From the NCBI GenBank assembly GCA_019843655.1, contig JACDQD010000010.1, forward strand, positions 4,447,637 to 4,511,636: a DNA stretch of 64,000 nt, read 5' to 3'. Position 1 is the first letter of the stretch. Every line of letters starts with the position of its first letter. Below are positions 12,222 through 24,500 of this stretch, in pieces. This stretch comes from Lethocerus indicus (lineage: Eukaryota > Arthropoda > Insecta > Hemiptera > Belostomatidae). Below the pieces are notes generated by a model, which saw nothing but the letters and a program-made list of their open reading frames with translations, searched no databases and was not told the DNA's origin. The translations under genes were made by a program, and so were the position numbers.

Positions 12222-13833
12222 TTGGACAGGAGATCTGCAGTTTCCATGAGCGTTTAAGCTCCGGTGTGGCGCGGGGGCGGGGGGTTTGGACTATACATCA
12301 CCCGAGGCCATTGTATTGTGTTTCGTTTTATCGTTTTATCTTTATTGGAGGGTACCAATTTGCGTTTAGTCAGATTAACGGAGCAGTATAGAAGGGTTTT
12401 TTCTTGATCGTTTCTGCTGGTGATATCCAGTGTATATTTTGATTGAATTTTTTCGGTTCCTTTGGTGCGCTCAAACAGGTACACCCTGTACACCCTTCTC
12501 AGTGAGAAATCAGAGTGGAATCCATTAATAAATACTTTTCTTCTAATCCCTTTTTTCTAAATAACTGGGTTTCAGCGAAATTAGCGTGCGTGCTTCCCGT
12601 TTGTAGAAAAATGTTAATAGTGTAGCGGTATCGTAAATGAAATTTGTATCTGTGCGGTTTGCGGTTCGGAATAGAAGAATAATAATGCTGGGCCGTGTCT
12701 CTTTTTTTTGTCAATATTTCCGGGCGGCCAATTCTGCTGTCGGCGGCTAAATTGACGCTTCCGGTTCGCGCTCTTCCGCTATATTGTGCCCCTTCAATGC
12801 CTCACACTTAACGGCGTCTTTTCTGTTTATTTAAACCCATGTGAAATGCGACTGTGCCCGCGGTGGTGATTGTCAAAGAGCGAAAATAAAAATAATTCCC
12901 GTTCTCCGGCGACCTCATTTCAGGTTAATCCCTATCCACTTATTGAAATGATTCGTTCGTGTGGATATTTTCTGTACCGTAGCCCTGTGCCGTTGTATAT
13001 CTAAATGTAATTTTTATCTTCACGTTATATTTATTATTTATAGCCAACGGGTTGTTACTTATTTCTGATAATGGCGATTCCTCCCATCGTAAATTGAACA
13101 CACGAATATAAAACTATTGCTTTGCTTCCATTAGATTAGATTAGAGGTTGCACGAACAGAAAATGTTATTTCTGTTGGATTGTCTGTTAGGAATGGCTAA
13201 ATGATTGAGTGTTTTTTATTTCCGCGTGATTCACATTTTCAGTTTTGATTTGTGTTTCTTTTTAGATTCAAAGCGGCGTTTTTCCGGAATGTTCAGCATC
13301 CAGTTATAGTTGTTTCCGATAACGGCGTTGAAAACAATCCGTGTTTATTGATATTGATAGTGGAGTAGTGGCACCTGGGATGGTATAGCGTTAGCGTTCC
13401 AATCGCGGTGTGGTCCTCTATTTCCGTCCCTGGGGCACCCTCCTCCACCCTCTACCACTTCGCTAAGCCATTAATAATTCATCGAATCATATTCCGTTGG
13501 GACCGCCCCCAGACTCCGCCGGCAGAAATTGCATTGTGCGGCCATAAATGCAAATTAAAAAGAAAAAGGAACCGCATTCACGTTTCGCCTTCATCGACTG
13601 AATCTATGCGGGGTAGAAATTACGAGTGTAAAACGAAAGGATAACAACCTTATACACCCGCATCGGTAACTAAAAATATTCGAATTGTTCAATGTATTTA
13701 ATAGAAGAGATTTCTCCCACCGCTGGGCACCGTGAACAGAGTAAAAGTATCCTGACCAATCTTCGCGTGGAGAAACCAACTGCAAGATTGAGCCCACGAT
13801 GATAAGGAAATAAATGAGTTAATTTTTAAGGAT

Positions 13834-14074
13834 CAGTCGCCAGGTACTATAGAACAAAACTTTCACTGATGCTAACTAGAGGAGAGAATGAACTAAATCA
13901 TTTCTTAAGAAATAAATTGTTTAAATTTCTGCATTTTAAATACAATTATACCGTTGGGCATTATAGTTTCTCACCGTTTAGATAGAGCCGTAGCTGGTTA
14001 ATCCGTGGAAGAAAAATAATTGCCTTGCAGGAAAATAGAACCTGGAAGACTAAACATCTTAAAAATAATATCTA
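13834..14074 (+). repeat. Interspersed repeat family, copy A
   Basis: This is the longest of three diverged copies. It begins CAGTCGCCAGG and continues with an ACAAAACTTTCAC block. It shares AGAGAATGAAC, ATTTTAAATACA-TTATAC, CGTTG-GCA and GAAAATAGAACCTGG (14031-14045), and an ending AATAATATCTAA, with copy B. Its first part matches copy C. No coding capacity or clear terminal repeats are visible, so the class (short non-autonomous element or old segmental repeat) is unknown. Confidence 0.65.
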
Positions 14075-16616
14075 ATCCGGGCGTTTAGTCTAGACGTGCT
14101 AAGCATTAGGGATTACTGGCACGATTCCACCTCACGACTATGTCCGGCTAGATTTAGAAATATAGATCCCTACTATAGTTGGTAGCCTCGACCAATTCCT
14201 TGACACACGAGATACACGGACACAACCAGTACAGTTCTAGTGCTACTTGTAAGTTAAAAAGAAATTAAAATTACTTTAAATTATCCGTCGTGTGACTATC
14301 GTACTAAACAACGCCGTAATAATGCATTTATTTAAAATGGTTTCTCTGTTAAAATAGATATAATCACGGGGGCGACACAGATCATTTATATAAATAAGGT
14401 TCAAGGAAGGAGTTCATTTGTGAGGCGAAAGCCATTGCCAAAGCGTTCTCCTTTCCGGTTCAGTAACCGCGCTGGAGATTGTTATAACTATAATTAAAAA
14501 TGTTCTAGAAAAAGATTCTTTAACGGCCCTATTTTATTGCAACCTTAACCAGATCTCTTTTGTATCTCTCGCCGGATGTAATATATTGGAAATCGATATC
14601 GGACTGGAAGCGAATTCAACGCTGTATAAATTGGGCTAGTCACGATTCGGCGGTGCACCCTCGCCCCCTTCCGCCCGGAATTCCGCCTCGATAATTAAAA
14701 ACCTGTGAAAAATTACTACCGGGCGGTGGATAAATACAAGTCCAATTTGGGGCAGGGACGAATTAAAGCGGCTTCGACTTTAGGCCTGTAATAAAGAGCA
14801 AAAAAGTTTTCCCTTTTCTCCTCCCCCCTCTCCATCCTTCCCTTCTCTGTCTTTAATACTCGTCCTAAATCCGGATGTCTCCTTTTTAACTCCTTTTTCT
14901 TATTTACACTTTGAACAACTCCCGCCCATCCCCTACGGGTTCATTAGTCCCCGGCCGCACTCGTAAACTTCAGTTCTACCGCCCTCCGCTTCTTGTATTC
15001 GGTTACGCTCAACCCCTCTACTTCAATTTATTACTTCTTCTTCCCCCGCCCCAAAAAATAATATTTTTACGCTTTTCTTTGCAAGGCCGGCGGCCGTGAA
15101 AATGTTTGATCCCCGCTTCGCTACGATCTTCTCTAAGCGGAATAATTTAGAAATAAATTTCTTGGCCCGGTTTAAATATACAGGACCGCTGGGAATTGTT
15201 TGTTCAAATGAATGTTTCTCATTAAGAAATATCGTTTAATGTATTTAGCGACAGTGCGCCCTTGTGACGACAATCAAACAGTCGTTTGAAGGTGCCATTA
15301 AAACAGGGGTTGGATTTTTTATTTCATTTATTCATTATTCTGATTTCTGGACTGTTCCATGTAGCGTTCGTAATCGAACCCTACTGTTCAATGCCCACGG
15401 CGGTGAGTTTGTTTGCTGAGGTTAATTTTGATGCCCATTTCTCTAATGTGTTAGTAGTTCTAATTTCCAGTTCCAAGTCTACTCTGTTGAGTGTGGTACG
15501 GGGATTCCGCGTACCTAAAGGTGGGTAACACTGCCGCGGCCAGGTGGCTGGACTTGTTGAGTGGATTAGGGCCCGCTCAGGTGGGGTCGGATTTATCGCG
15601 TCTGCCCGCTGACTAATTTACTGAGACTGGCCGAGGGTGGCCTCCCCACGCCTCATTAATCATAGCCCGCATTGAACAACCCCCCCGGCCCCCGCCGCCA
15701 TATGCACCGGCATTCCGTCCACTTTTATACTCGGGGTACATAAACTCCTGTGCGAATATCTGTCCTCCGCCACCCGATTTCTCCTACGCTAGACCGGTTT
15801 TGGGTTCCCACCATCGCGCCTCCATTTAGTGTTATGGGCCGCCTTCTTGTCCAGGGGAAACATTTTAAAGCACCTTGTCACGTGACGCGACAGTGTCGGA
15901 TTATCCGTTTAGCGTACCGAGTAAAAACCCTGTTTGGCCTGTGTTGCTACTGCGGAAATAGCCGTGGATTTTACTTCACTGTATCAGGATATGTGCTTAT
16001 AACAAATAACAGGCATATTATATGTATATATAATTATTTGTATCACCTGACTAAGTTGATCCCTTAGCTCTTCAACGAATTGCGTTCTTATGAGCTTGGG
16101 AGGGTCTCCTGTGATGCGTATAGTTTGAACGATGCGGTTACTGCCAGCTGGGTCCTTAGTATCACCCATACGCCAAGAAAGGACAGAGGAGGGGAGACGA
16201 AAAATCAAAAGAAACGGAAGAAAAGGGAGAACCGATTCTTTGGTTCCGGCCCGGCCACCGCAGCAAAATGCGTGGAGAATTCAAAACCGAATCCGACGAC
16301 CGTTTGCCGGCCCAGAATTTTTACCGTTACTCTTGAGAAAAAAGAAGAAATCTTTTCAATAAAGAAAGTTTTCTTTTTAGACGTTACATTTCAACAGGGT
16401 TAACTCGAATCGTGAAATCGTGCGACTGAATTATTTCTCTGTTTCTTCAACAGCTTCTGGACAACTGGACCGTCTTTCAACGGCTTTTTTTCGTGCTAGT
16501 ATCGGTGAATTTCTGTCTCGCTTGATTTTAGGATTATCATCGAAATTACCCGGGATAACAATAACTGGCGGGGGGAAACAAATTTCAAGAATTGGCCCAC
16601 GGACATGAATTAATTT
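14075..16616. other. Non-coding DNA with CpG-rich blocks, no gene seen
   Basis: CpG-rich blocks lie near 14560-14790 and 15520-15780. They include a GCCCGCT/GGCCGGG-type composition and CCCCCCGGCCCCCGCCGCC words. A GTCACGTGAC E-box palindrome sits at 15877-15886. Open frames of up to about 107 codons overlap on both strands (for example 16080-16403) but show no domain. Confidence 0.45.
15877..15886. promoter_or_regulatory. GTCACGTGAC E-box palindrome, site 1
   Basis: Perfect 10-bp palindrome around CACGTG, the site type bound by bHLH-ZIP factors (USF, MITF/TFEB class). Exact copies occur at 40500-40509 and 42589-42598. Function is inferred. Confidence 0.35.
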
Positions 16617-16799
16617 CAGGCAGTATAAGAGCAAAACTAAAAGAGAATGAACTGAAATAAGTTTTACTTACATATTTTAAATACAGTTATACAACGTTGT
16701 GCAATAGGTTCCCGTCGTTAGGTTAAGTATACGTTTAGAATAATTGTCTCGTAGGAAAATAGAACCTGGGAGATTAAAAATCTCATGAATAATATCTAA
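16617..16799 (+). repeat. Interspersed repeat family, copy B
   Basis: Diverged copy of the repeat at 13834-14074, in the same orientation. The shared blocks are GCAAAACT, AAAGAGAATGAACT, ATTTTAAATACAGTTATAC, CGTTGTGCA, GAAAATAGAACCTGG (16755-16769) and AATAATATCTAA at its end. Near its end GAGATT and AATCTC form a small stem. In copy A the outer pair changes from G-C to A-T on both sides. Confidence 0.65.
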
Positions 16800-19648
16800 A
16801 AATACGTTCTCTCATCGCGTACATCAGGCTTGGTGTACGAAATATCTGCACAGTAATCCATCACCCTCCAACGTTCGTTGACTTGGATGCTTGGGGCGCG
16901 TTGCATAAGACGCGGCGTCGGAGGGTGTTATTTCCAGCGTCTCGTTGTTCGGGGAACAGCTTTCACTCCGTGGGTTCGCGGCGGCCGATCGCGCAGTAAA
17001 AATGTCGCTCGGAGGTGAGAGAGAGAGAGAGAGAGAAAAAAAATGCCGAGGGAAAGAGCTGAAAAGGAAAAATGGAGCGGGTTTCGAAACGTCGTAAAAA
17101 TCGCGATAATTTACGAGGCGCGGCCGGATCCACCCACACCGCCGCCAGATGTTCGGCCGGCGGTGGACGCCCCCCCCTGCACCTACCGCTTTCTGCAACA
17201 TCGCAGAGTTACCACGCGTTGCTATACGAATTGTCACTTCGATCACCCCGAGAAGCGTCCCGTGTATTTATGTAAACACCGAATGCTTTTTGAGACAAGG
17301 CCGACAACGAGAGCTAATCCGGTTTGTACCGCATTGACAGACTTATTTTTTCTTGTCGAGTCGTAAATTTCAGTTTTACGGTTTTTCGAACCCGTTCCCA
17401 CCCTCGAGAGGTGCCAGGTCCCGTCCTACCGTTTCGAAAATATGCTCTTTTCGCGGGACCCGAAAAATAAACAGGGTTACTTGTTTGTAATGAATTTGTC
17501 ACTCAAACAGAAGAAAATACGAGTTTGTTCAGGGCACACTCGCACCCCTATCCACAACGGAGTCCTTAGTGCATATTTAAAAACAATCATATGTTACAGA
17601 AAACATGTCTTGATCATAAGTAATATCCTCGATTTTCAGGTGTTATGGATTCGATTCCACAGCCTAGATCATCAAGCGAATTTAAGCTAGAAGTGAGTTT
17701 AATTATGCTGTAGAAAAACCAATCACGATATGACAAAAATTGTATTAAGATCTACACAATTTCACTTTACCCAATTCAAACGTGCAATTCGATGGCTTGT
17801 AGACCGTTTTCGATTGCATACGTCGCATGGGAGGTTTTTCTCAATACTTGAAGCTCTTAACCTCGTGTAAACCTGCCGTGTTGGCCCCTTGTTTATTGTC
17901 GTCGCCCATTTGAATGCGCGCATTATACCGTAGCAACGTTATGAATAAAGATTAAAGGCCGGGCAGAGACGGAGGGATGCCTTCTTTGACGTTTACATCT
18001 CCATGTCATCTCATCGTTTTGTCTTCGGCAACCCTTCCACTCTTCCCGCCTCCGTTTAGGCGTACCTGCGTCCCCGCTGTCGTTTGATAGATGCGAAGAG
18101 TCTCGAGATCGGAAATAGAATGTTAACCTTCGGTCGGGCTCACGCCATTTGCATTTTCCCTCGGCGCCACTCGAGAGAGAGAGAGGGAGAGAGCTCGACT
18201 CCCAACACTCCAGTACCGGGCGGTACACCGAATAAACATGTTATTTTTATCGGCTCAAATTTGCACATTATATTGTTTTTGTATGTATCGCGGTTAGCAA
18301 AACATTATCGAACCGATAAAGAATAAAAAACAGCGCCGAACAGCGCGGCCAACAGCGGCGAAATTCTAATGTTGGAGGAAATAATTTTAGTAAAGGTCAA
18401 AATGCGAAGTTAAATAAAACATTCGTTGAAATTTAAATGAAAAGCCGTTATTACGGAACAAACTACTGAATTGAATTATACCTACTCCCGTTTAATGCTA
18501 CAAAAAATATAGGTTCGCTAATTTCCGCAGCAACTTCATCGGAAATTTCAAATCCCCGAACTCCAATACAGTTGTTCGAATTGTTGTTTCGATGTTACGC
18601 AGCTCGTATGAGAGTGAATTTTATGTTTATGCTAATGCGAACCGGTATAAATATTATAGTTGTACCGGGGTATGGTCGACTAAAATAGGAGAAAGAATAA
18701 AATATATTTGGCTGTAGGGTATTTTGGTATGTTGAAATGCGCGGCACGTCATTTTTCATAGGCCCGGACTTTCACCGGCCTCTCGCGGGATTAAGAAACA
18801 GGAAACGTCCGGCTATTCTGGGCCTCCGTAGAAAAGACAACATAAATATGAAACTTATGCGGCATAATAATTAATAATAAATATTTAAATTTAAAGCCGA
18901 AAATCGAGAAACCGGGTCCAGTACGTTTTTTTCGCCTCGTCACATACAATTCTTCCAGTTCGTGTGTCACGCTGTTTGCACTGTTGTTTCTATTTATCGA
19001 GCGTTATTTATATTTGTCCTTCGTCACGAAATAAAGTTCTCGGTCCCCTCAACGACACGCGATTGGCCCCTGCCACGTGACATCACGTATTTGGACGTTC
19101 GGTCACAGGCCTTGCCGGATAAGTCACGTCGACCCGACCGACTCCGTGACGATTCCCTTTCCGGCCTCCTCGGAGTTTTGTGATTGACCGGCGCCGGAGG
19201 ATTACCGAATTCGACACCGTATATAGCAGGACGTCCTTCTCGTCTCAGTCGATTGGTTTAATAATGAAATCATTTGTTTGACTTGATCAAATTTAACCTA
19301 TTTGAATAACTGGCAAATATTACTTTACGCATAACGAATATGGGTTCTGCCAAGGTGAAGCCTCTGGCCAACATTGATCGACCAATATTCATTTGATGTG
19401 TGCTTGGAATTTATCCAATTTGTCCAAACAAGAGCAAATATTGCATCGTTGAAATATAAACATTCCCTAGTGCCGACTCAGACCCTTATGTTGTTTTAAA
19501 ATATTTACATAACTATTTTAGCACGATTTTATAGTAGCTATTAAATTAATAATTGTGGTGTCGCCATAATCTTTGTCTTGGCTTTTAAGTCAGAGAGATT
19601 CGTGGGGAACAACTGATTGAAATTGGCTCAGATTTGAAGTTAAACAAC
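16800..19648. other. Non-coding DNA, no gene seen
   Basis: A CpG-rich block runs from about 16860 to 17270 and contains a (GA)10 run. Another CpG-rich block at about 19020-19240 holds a cluster of CACGT/GTGAC words. A GA-rich tract lies near 18174-18193. Open frames overlap on both strands around 16824-17366 with low-complexity translations and no domain. Confidence 0.45.
17017..17036. repeat. (GA)10 microsatellite
   Basis: Ten uninterrupted GA units followed by an A-run. It lies in a CpG-rich block. GA runs can bind GAGA-type factors in insects, but they also arise as plain microsatellites. Confidence 0.9.
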
Positions 19649-19754
19649 CAGTCGCCACGTAGTATTCAGGGCAAAACTTTCACAAATGCCGCACGGAAAA
19701 GAGAATGAGATAAAAAGAAATCATGATTTTATATAAATTTATAACTAAATAAAA
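19649..19754 (+). repeat. Interspersed repeat family, copy C (5' part)
   Basis: Matches the first part of copy A: CAGTCGCCA, then GTA-TATT-AG, GCAAAACTTTCAC, and AAAAGAGAATGA. The later blocks present in copies A and B (GAAAATAGAACCTGG) are missing, so it is truncated or too diverged to see. Same orientation as A and B. Confidence 0.5.
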
Positions 19755-20125
19755 TCCACTAGTCTATTGTCTGGGCGTGCCAGACAAGTCGTGCTGGCTT
19801 AGTAGGTCAGCGCCGTCCTTCAATATCGAGACTGTCCCATCGCCGTCAGTTCTTTCATTGAAGTAGGCGTCCAAACGTTTCGGCTCACGGAATGTTCGTT
19901 AATGTGGGATTGAAATTCTGGGAAAATTCAGACTAACAGAGAATCTAACTCGCGCAATCCAACCACTAGATTTTTTTTAAAACATTAGTATTCTGTTGTA
20001 TTTGCATGTTACAATTCAGCTGTATATTTATTTATTACTATTTAGAACATTGTTTTGTTCCTTCTTTTTGGGATAGACGTCCATGGGCGTGTTAACTGTT
20101 GTCCTAAATAATTTATTAATTTATT
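19755..20125. other. Non-coding DNA upstream of ratchet point 1
   Basis: AT-rich sequence with no gene. The last 60 bases become T-rich and lead into the branch-point and polypyrimidine tract of the junction at 20156. Confidence 0.45.
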
Positions 20126-20130
20126 AAGAA

Positions 20131-20162
20131 CTAATTTTAATTTTTTTCTGTTGCAGGTAAGT
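20131..20162 (+). other. Recursive splice site (ratchet point 1)
   Basis: A CTAAT branch-point-like sequence (20131-20135, A at 20134) is followed by a T-rich tract and TTCTGTTGCAG ending at 20156. A consensus 5' splice site, GTAAGT (20157-20162), follows immediately with no exon between. The branch-point A is 22 nt from the junction, a normal distance. This fits the published recursive-splicing consensus (polypyrimidine tract, NCAG, GTAAGT). In the known mechanism an upstream exon is joined here, the donor is regenerated, and the downstream intron piece is then removed. It implies a gene on the + strand with a long intron. An alternative is a microexon starting with GTAAGT, as in Drosophila Ubx. 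Confidence 0.72.
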
Positions 20163-20199
20163 CGCGAAGATGTTTCCTTTGTTTGAAGCCGTCAAAGCC
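20157..20199 (+). other. Possible 43-nt RS-exon after ratchet point 1
   Basis: A second good donor, GTAAGT (20200-20205), lies 43 nt after the ratchet junction. Exon-definition models of recursive splicing require such a downstream donor. The 43-nt segment is not a multiple of three and has stops in two of three frames, so stable inclusion would usually disrupt the message. This fits an RS-exon that is normally skipped. It is not evidence of a coding exon. Confidence 0.5.
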
Positions 20200-20358
20200 G
20201 TAAGTCACCTATCTTGTCCTATTACCAGCCGTGTTCAAATGACAACTTTGACTTATTGGAAGTTAAAAAGGGCATAAAGAACGCCGGATCGTGTTTTCGT
20301 TACGAGGGTAAAAAAGTTGTTTCAGGACCGGCGGTCAGGAAGGCGTTTGCTCTCTCTT

Positions 20359-20363
<5 letters not shown>

Positions 20364-20394
<31 letters not shown>
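20364..20394. repeat. (CT)15 microsatellite
   Basis: Uninterrupted CT repeat preceded by imperfect CT (from about 20350). On the proposed sense strand it is a pyrimidine tract about 160 nt downstream of the second donor at 20200. It could bind PTB-like proteins in the transcript, which is speculation. The overlapping open frames are low-complexity Ser/Leu or Arg/Glu and are not genes. Confidence 0.9.
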
Positions 20395-20396
<2 letters not shown>

Positions 20397-21546
20397 GAAT
20401 ACTTAAATTGATTTCGAAGCTGTAAATAAGAACCGGAGAGGCGGCGGGCCGTATATTAGCGGCCGCCGACCGTTTTAAATCCTTCCACAGTTGGCTGCCC
20501 TGATTACCTTCCAGCAGCGGTCTGTCTAATGTCCCGGGAGGAAGACATGTTTCTTTGGCGCGCCACGGAACACATCCGTTCGAGAACATATGACGAAAAA
20601 AATTGCTTTGTTTCTTGCCTCCTGTTAGTTAACAGTCTGTTAATTTGATCTTGAACTAGAAGGCCTAGACAACTAGCTTTAATTGGCTTGTCACTTTGTT
20701 CCAAATTTATTTTTACCCACTTCGTGAATGATACTTTATTGTCCTATATTGAACTGATCGTTCTATAAATAAAATAGCATACAATTTATATTTATAACAT
20801 GCAATTATACTGGGGTAGCTATCCTGAAATATTTCCATACCTCAAATTCCGGAGTGGGTCTAACACATTTTGCCAGCTGTTATTTGAACACAAATAATTC
20901 CCAATGGAAGGCCCTCTCGTTTTTCGTAACGCTAGAAATGCTTAGAAAAAACGCAGGAACTAGTGAATGAATATAAACCCCGTATGTTCTTGAACTTAAA
21001 ACTGTTTTAGCAAAAGATTTATGCTGTGAGGGTTGCGAAAATTCAATTGGAAAGCATTGAAGAGGATGCCACAATTTGTTCGATGCTTTGACGTTGGGAC
21101 GTCATTTCCCGGAGTTCGGTGGGCCCATTTGCAATTGGACGTTTCCAACTTCGCCGTTGGTCCTATTCTTTCTTCCGCGCTGTAGAGTACATTCCCTGTA
21201 GCCGCCGCTGTTTGTACAATCTCTGCCCCACTCCCACCCCCGCTTTGTTTTTACGACGCCTTCCCGCAAGTGAAACCCCCGTCGGGGGTAATTCAGAAAA
21301 TGTTTAGGAATTAGCCTTATCAAGCGGAGATTGCGCCTCCTTTTGCGGACCCTCAGCGGATTTTCTACTTTGTCGCGGTGCCCCTCATATTGGATCCCTT
21401 ATCGGCTACATGGCGCTATCTAGTTGGTCCGTTTGGAGCGACATTTTCTGAATTTCTTTTGCTCCTATGACAACGTCCATTGAATTTATTCTAAACGTGT
21501 CTGAGACTGCAGTTTTTACATACATATATTTTTTTTTTTTTGGGAA

Positions 21547-21550
<4 letters not shown>

Positions 21551-21594
<44 letters not shown>
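21551..21594. repeat. (AT)22 microsatellite
   Basis: Forty-four bases of uninterrupted AT repeat. Confidence 0.95.
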
Positions 21595-21596
<2 letters not shown>

Positions 21597-24500
21597 ATGA
21601 ATTTAGGGGGATATTGAACACAGTCTGTTCCTAACAGTCCGTTAGCTTAAAAATTAGCACCAGTTTCAGTGAGTTGTTCAACAACCGGGGAAATGAAACG
21701 CGTATAACAGTTGTGTGAACAAAGTGCGAGCAAGTGTTTTACCATATGGTAGAATGTTGAAACGTCTACAAGCGGTTACAAAAGAACATGGAAAGGGAGC
21801 CTGCTTGTTGCACTATAGATTGTTGCGATTTGAGATCACTGTCAGCGCCGCAATTAACAGGAATAATTAGATAGCATTTTGCCGAGCTGCTAATCGAACC
21901 GATTACTGAAAGATTCTGAAATTTGTAATTTTTTCCCACTGACTTCACTAATTTTTTAAACGTCGTCCTTCGAAATAACGTCGGATTAAAATAATTTAAA
22001 CCTCCGCGGTTTTCTAACCTACATAGAATAATCCGGCCCCTCCTAAAATGTATGTGAGTTAATGGCGGTATTATTATTTCTCAGTTAACCAGATTCCAGT
22101 TAGTTTGCGAAACACGGGAGGGCTTTTCCTGGGCGTAGGCGCAGCTTTGGAACAAATAACTTTTCCCGCGTAGATTAGTCGAGGCAATTAAGTAGAACTA
22201 AAGTGTAGAGCGAGAGCGAATGAGAATTTAGCACTAATGTGAGGGCGGACTGGGCCCCTCTTCCTCTATAATATTCGCCCACTCTCACCAACACATCAAT
22301 TTCTTGATAATTAATTAAACACTGTTTTACTTAATTAATTTTTATTTGAGGTAATTAGCATTCTAGAATATATTATTAGTAACCTAAGCAAATTATGGTT
22401 CAGGGAATACTGAACATGTAGAACAAAACAGTCATTGCAAAATACGTCCTCGAGAATTGAACAAAAATAAATAGCAGTTGAAATGTCATAACTACAGTCA
22501 CGACAGGTTTCGCAACAACGTACAGTTTTTTTACAGTTAATATTTTTTCTGGGTAGCATTTGTGAAAGTTTTGCTCTCAATACTGCCTGAAACAACAACT
22601 TACACGAGTTATTGGCGAGATATTAGATTCCCATCTCTCTGTGCCTTTTATATATAAATAGAATAACCCTTAGGTCGTTAAAAACGAGCGTCCATTAAGG
22701 TTGGCGCCTCGGCCCTTAACAGCAGGATCAAATGAAGGACGATCGAACTCGACCGTCGAGTTTGTCTGCGAGGTCACTGGAGGGGTTGGAGGGAAAAAGC
22801 CTTTGCTCGGGGAAATTGTATTTTGCTCGGCCTTACATCCTCCTTGAAACTTCGTTTCTCCGCCCGCTTGAATATTTCATGGCTAATCCAAGTTGGTGGT
22901 TTGTGTGTGACCCTCCCCTCACTCCTCAACCCCGTGTACAAATCTTAGGGCTTTCTCATTTCTCCCCCGTGCAAATATCGAACCCTCCAACGGTTCGAAT
23001 GTGGACGATTGATTACTTGCTTTGTTCGAATCGTCGACTTTCCAAAAACTCAAATTTAGTTAATAATTCCTCATCAAATTACTCGCGTTTATGGTTGGGT
23101 GGTAGTTTAGAAATGAAATTAAAATCTCGATTAATTAGCACAAATTCTAATAGAAGGCAAATTCTCTCTACCTGATGCTTTTGAATAAAAAGCTATTACA
23201 TTATACAATTAAATTGCATGTTAATGATTGTCTTGTGGCAGTAATGCACATTGCCGTTACTTTTAACCCGCCGCCTCGGTTAACTTAACCCTTCTATTAA
23301 TAATACATAAACGTACATAAATGTATCTAGCAAAGAAGAGTAATACTTTACTCGTCATTCACTCCACGTCCCTTTTGATGCCATAGAATTAATTTGAAGG
23401 CCAAAGCACATTACCCTCCTTTTTTTCACATGTCTGATCATTGTGCACATCCGATCTTTTGAATAAAGATTCAGCAGTTTAAAAGCTTTCGTTAGAGGCT
23501 AAATGGCGAACTGGTCGTGTTACTGAAAGCCATGTTATCTTGTTTTGTAAAAAGGGGGATAGAAAAACTAGGGCACGCTGAATTTTTAAATTATGGAATA
23601 CGGAATGTGTTTGCAAAAAAATAGGAAAGTTTGTACTTATACTGGAAATCGTGTTGTTAATAGACTTGAGCTACTTCCTCCTGTTCGAATAGATACGATT
23701 ATAACAATTTTATAAAATTATTAGTATCTGTCGAGAAGGTACGCGCATATCAACTTTTATGCCACTCACTGATTTGGACCTTTACTATAGAAAGGTTTAT
23801 TCCATTGGGTGTTAATAGCATTCCGTCTGAAAATTAGTGAGACACCTACGCATGTCGGTTGTCTATGGAGCACTCTGTCTACACTGTTCTGTGGTCTAAC
23901 TTGAAATTTAATTTTGAAGCCTGGAATCTACTAACTACGTCTCCCACCTAACGCGTTACAATAGTTTTCTCGGCGCTCGGCTAATTGCATTATATTTTAA
24001 TTCAGTTTATGCAAAAGTCAAAGTCCGTCCCGCAGACAGACAGCCTGCATTGCCCCGTATTTAAATCACCGTTTTCGCGATCCGTCTTCTACTGCGCCAA
24101 GTATATTCGCTCGCTGCATTCGGATTTTCCCCGTGCCCGACAACGCTTTTCGCCGTTATTTAAATATTAAAAGTTGAGAAAAGACTTTCGTAAAGCGACC
24201 TTCTAGACAGGCCCACGCTTCCGGCCCTCGTGTGGGCGCAGCCCGCGACTCAATTCGCCGATTCTCTGCAGGCCTGCCGGAGCCTTGAGCTGTGTGTGTG
24301 CGGCACACACAGAAACTGCAACACGCCTCTTGCCTACCGTCTCTGTCATTTTCGATGGGTTCGTCCTTGCTCCACCACACCGCCCCCCACACCCCTGCTG
24401 TAAACCCACGAACTCGACCTGTGCCTGCCCGCTTTCCCATCTTGTTATGCAGATCGGGGCAGCTTTTCCTTCGCAGATTTATAAGTGGATAATAAAAATT

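Larger units (their letters stand above)
8901..13833. other. Non-coding DNA, no gene seen
   Basis: Mostly AT-rich. Items seen: duplicated words around 9461-9496 (TGGTCCTA twice, CCTAGG twice), a weak AG/GT junction at 10794/10795, a CpG-rich stretch near 10920-11060, a long inverted repeat at 12160-12221, and ATTAG repeated three times near 13130-13145. Short open frames occur on both strands without recognisable products. Confidence 0.45.

Noticed and set aside
13834..19754. CRISPR-like regular repeats
   Set aside because: Only three diverged copies kilobases apart in an animal genome, an interspersed repeat and not a CRISPR array.
22732..23175. 147-codon open frame on the + strand
   Set aside because: No recognisable domain. 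Length is within chance for 64 kb with six frames.
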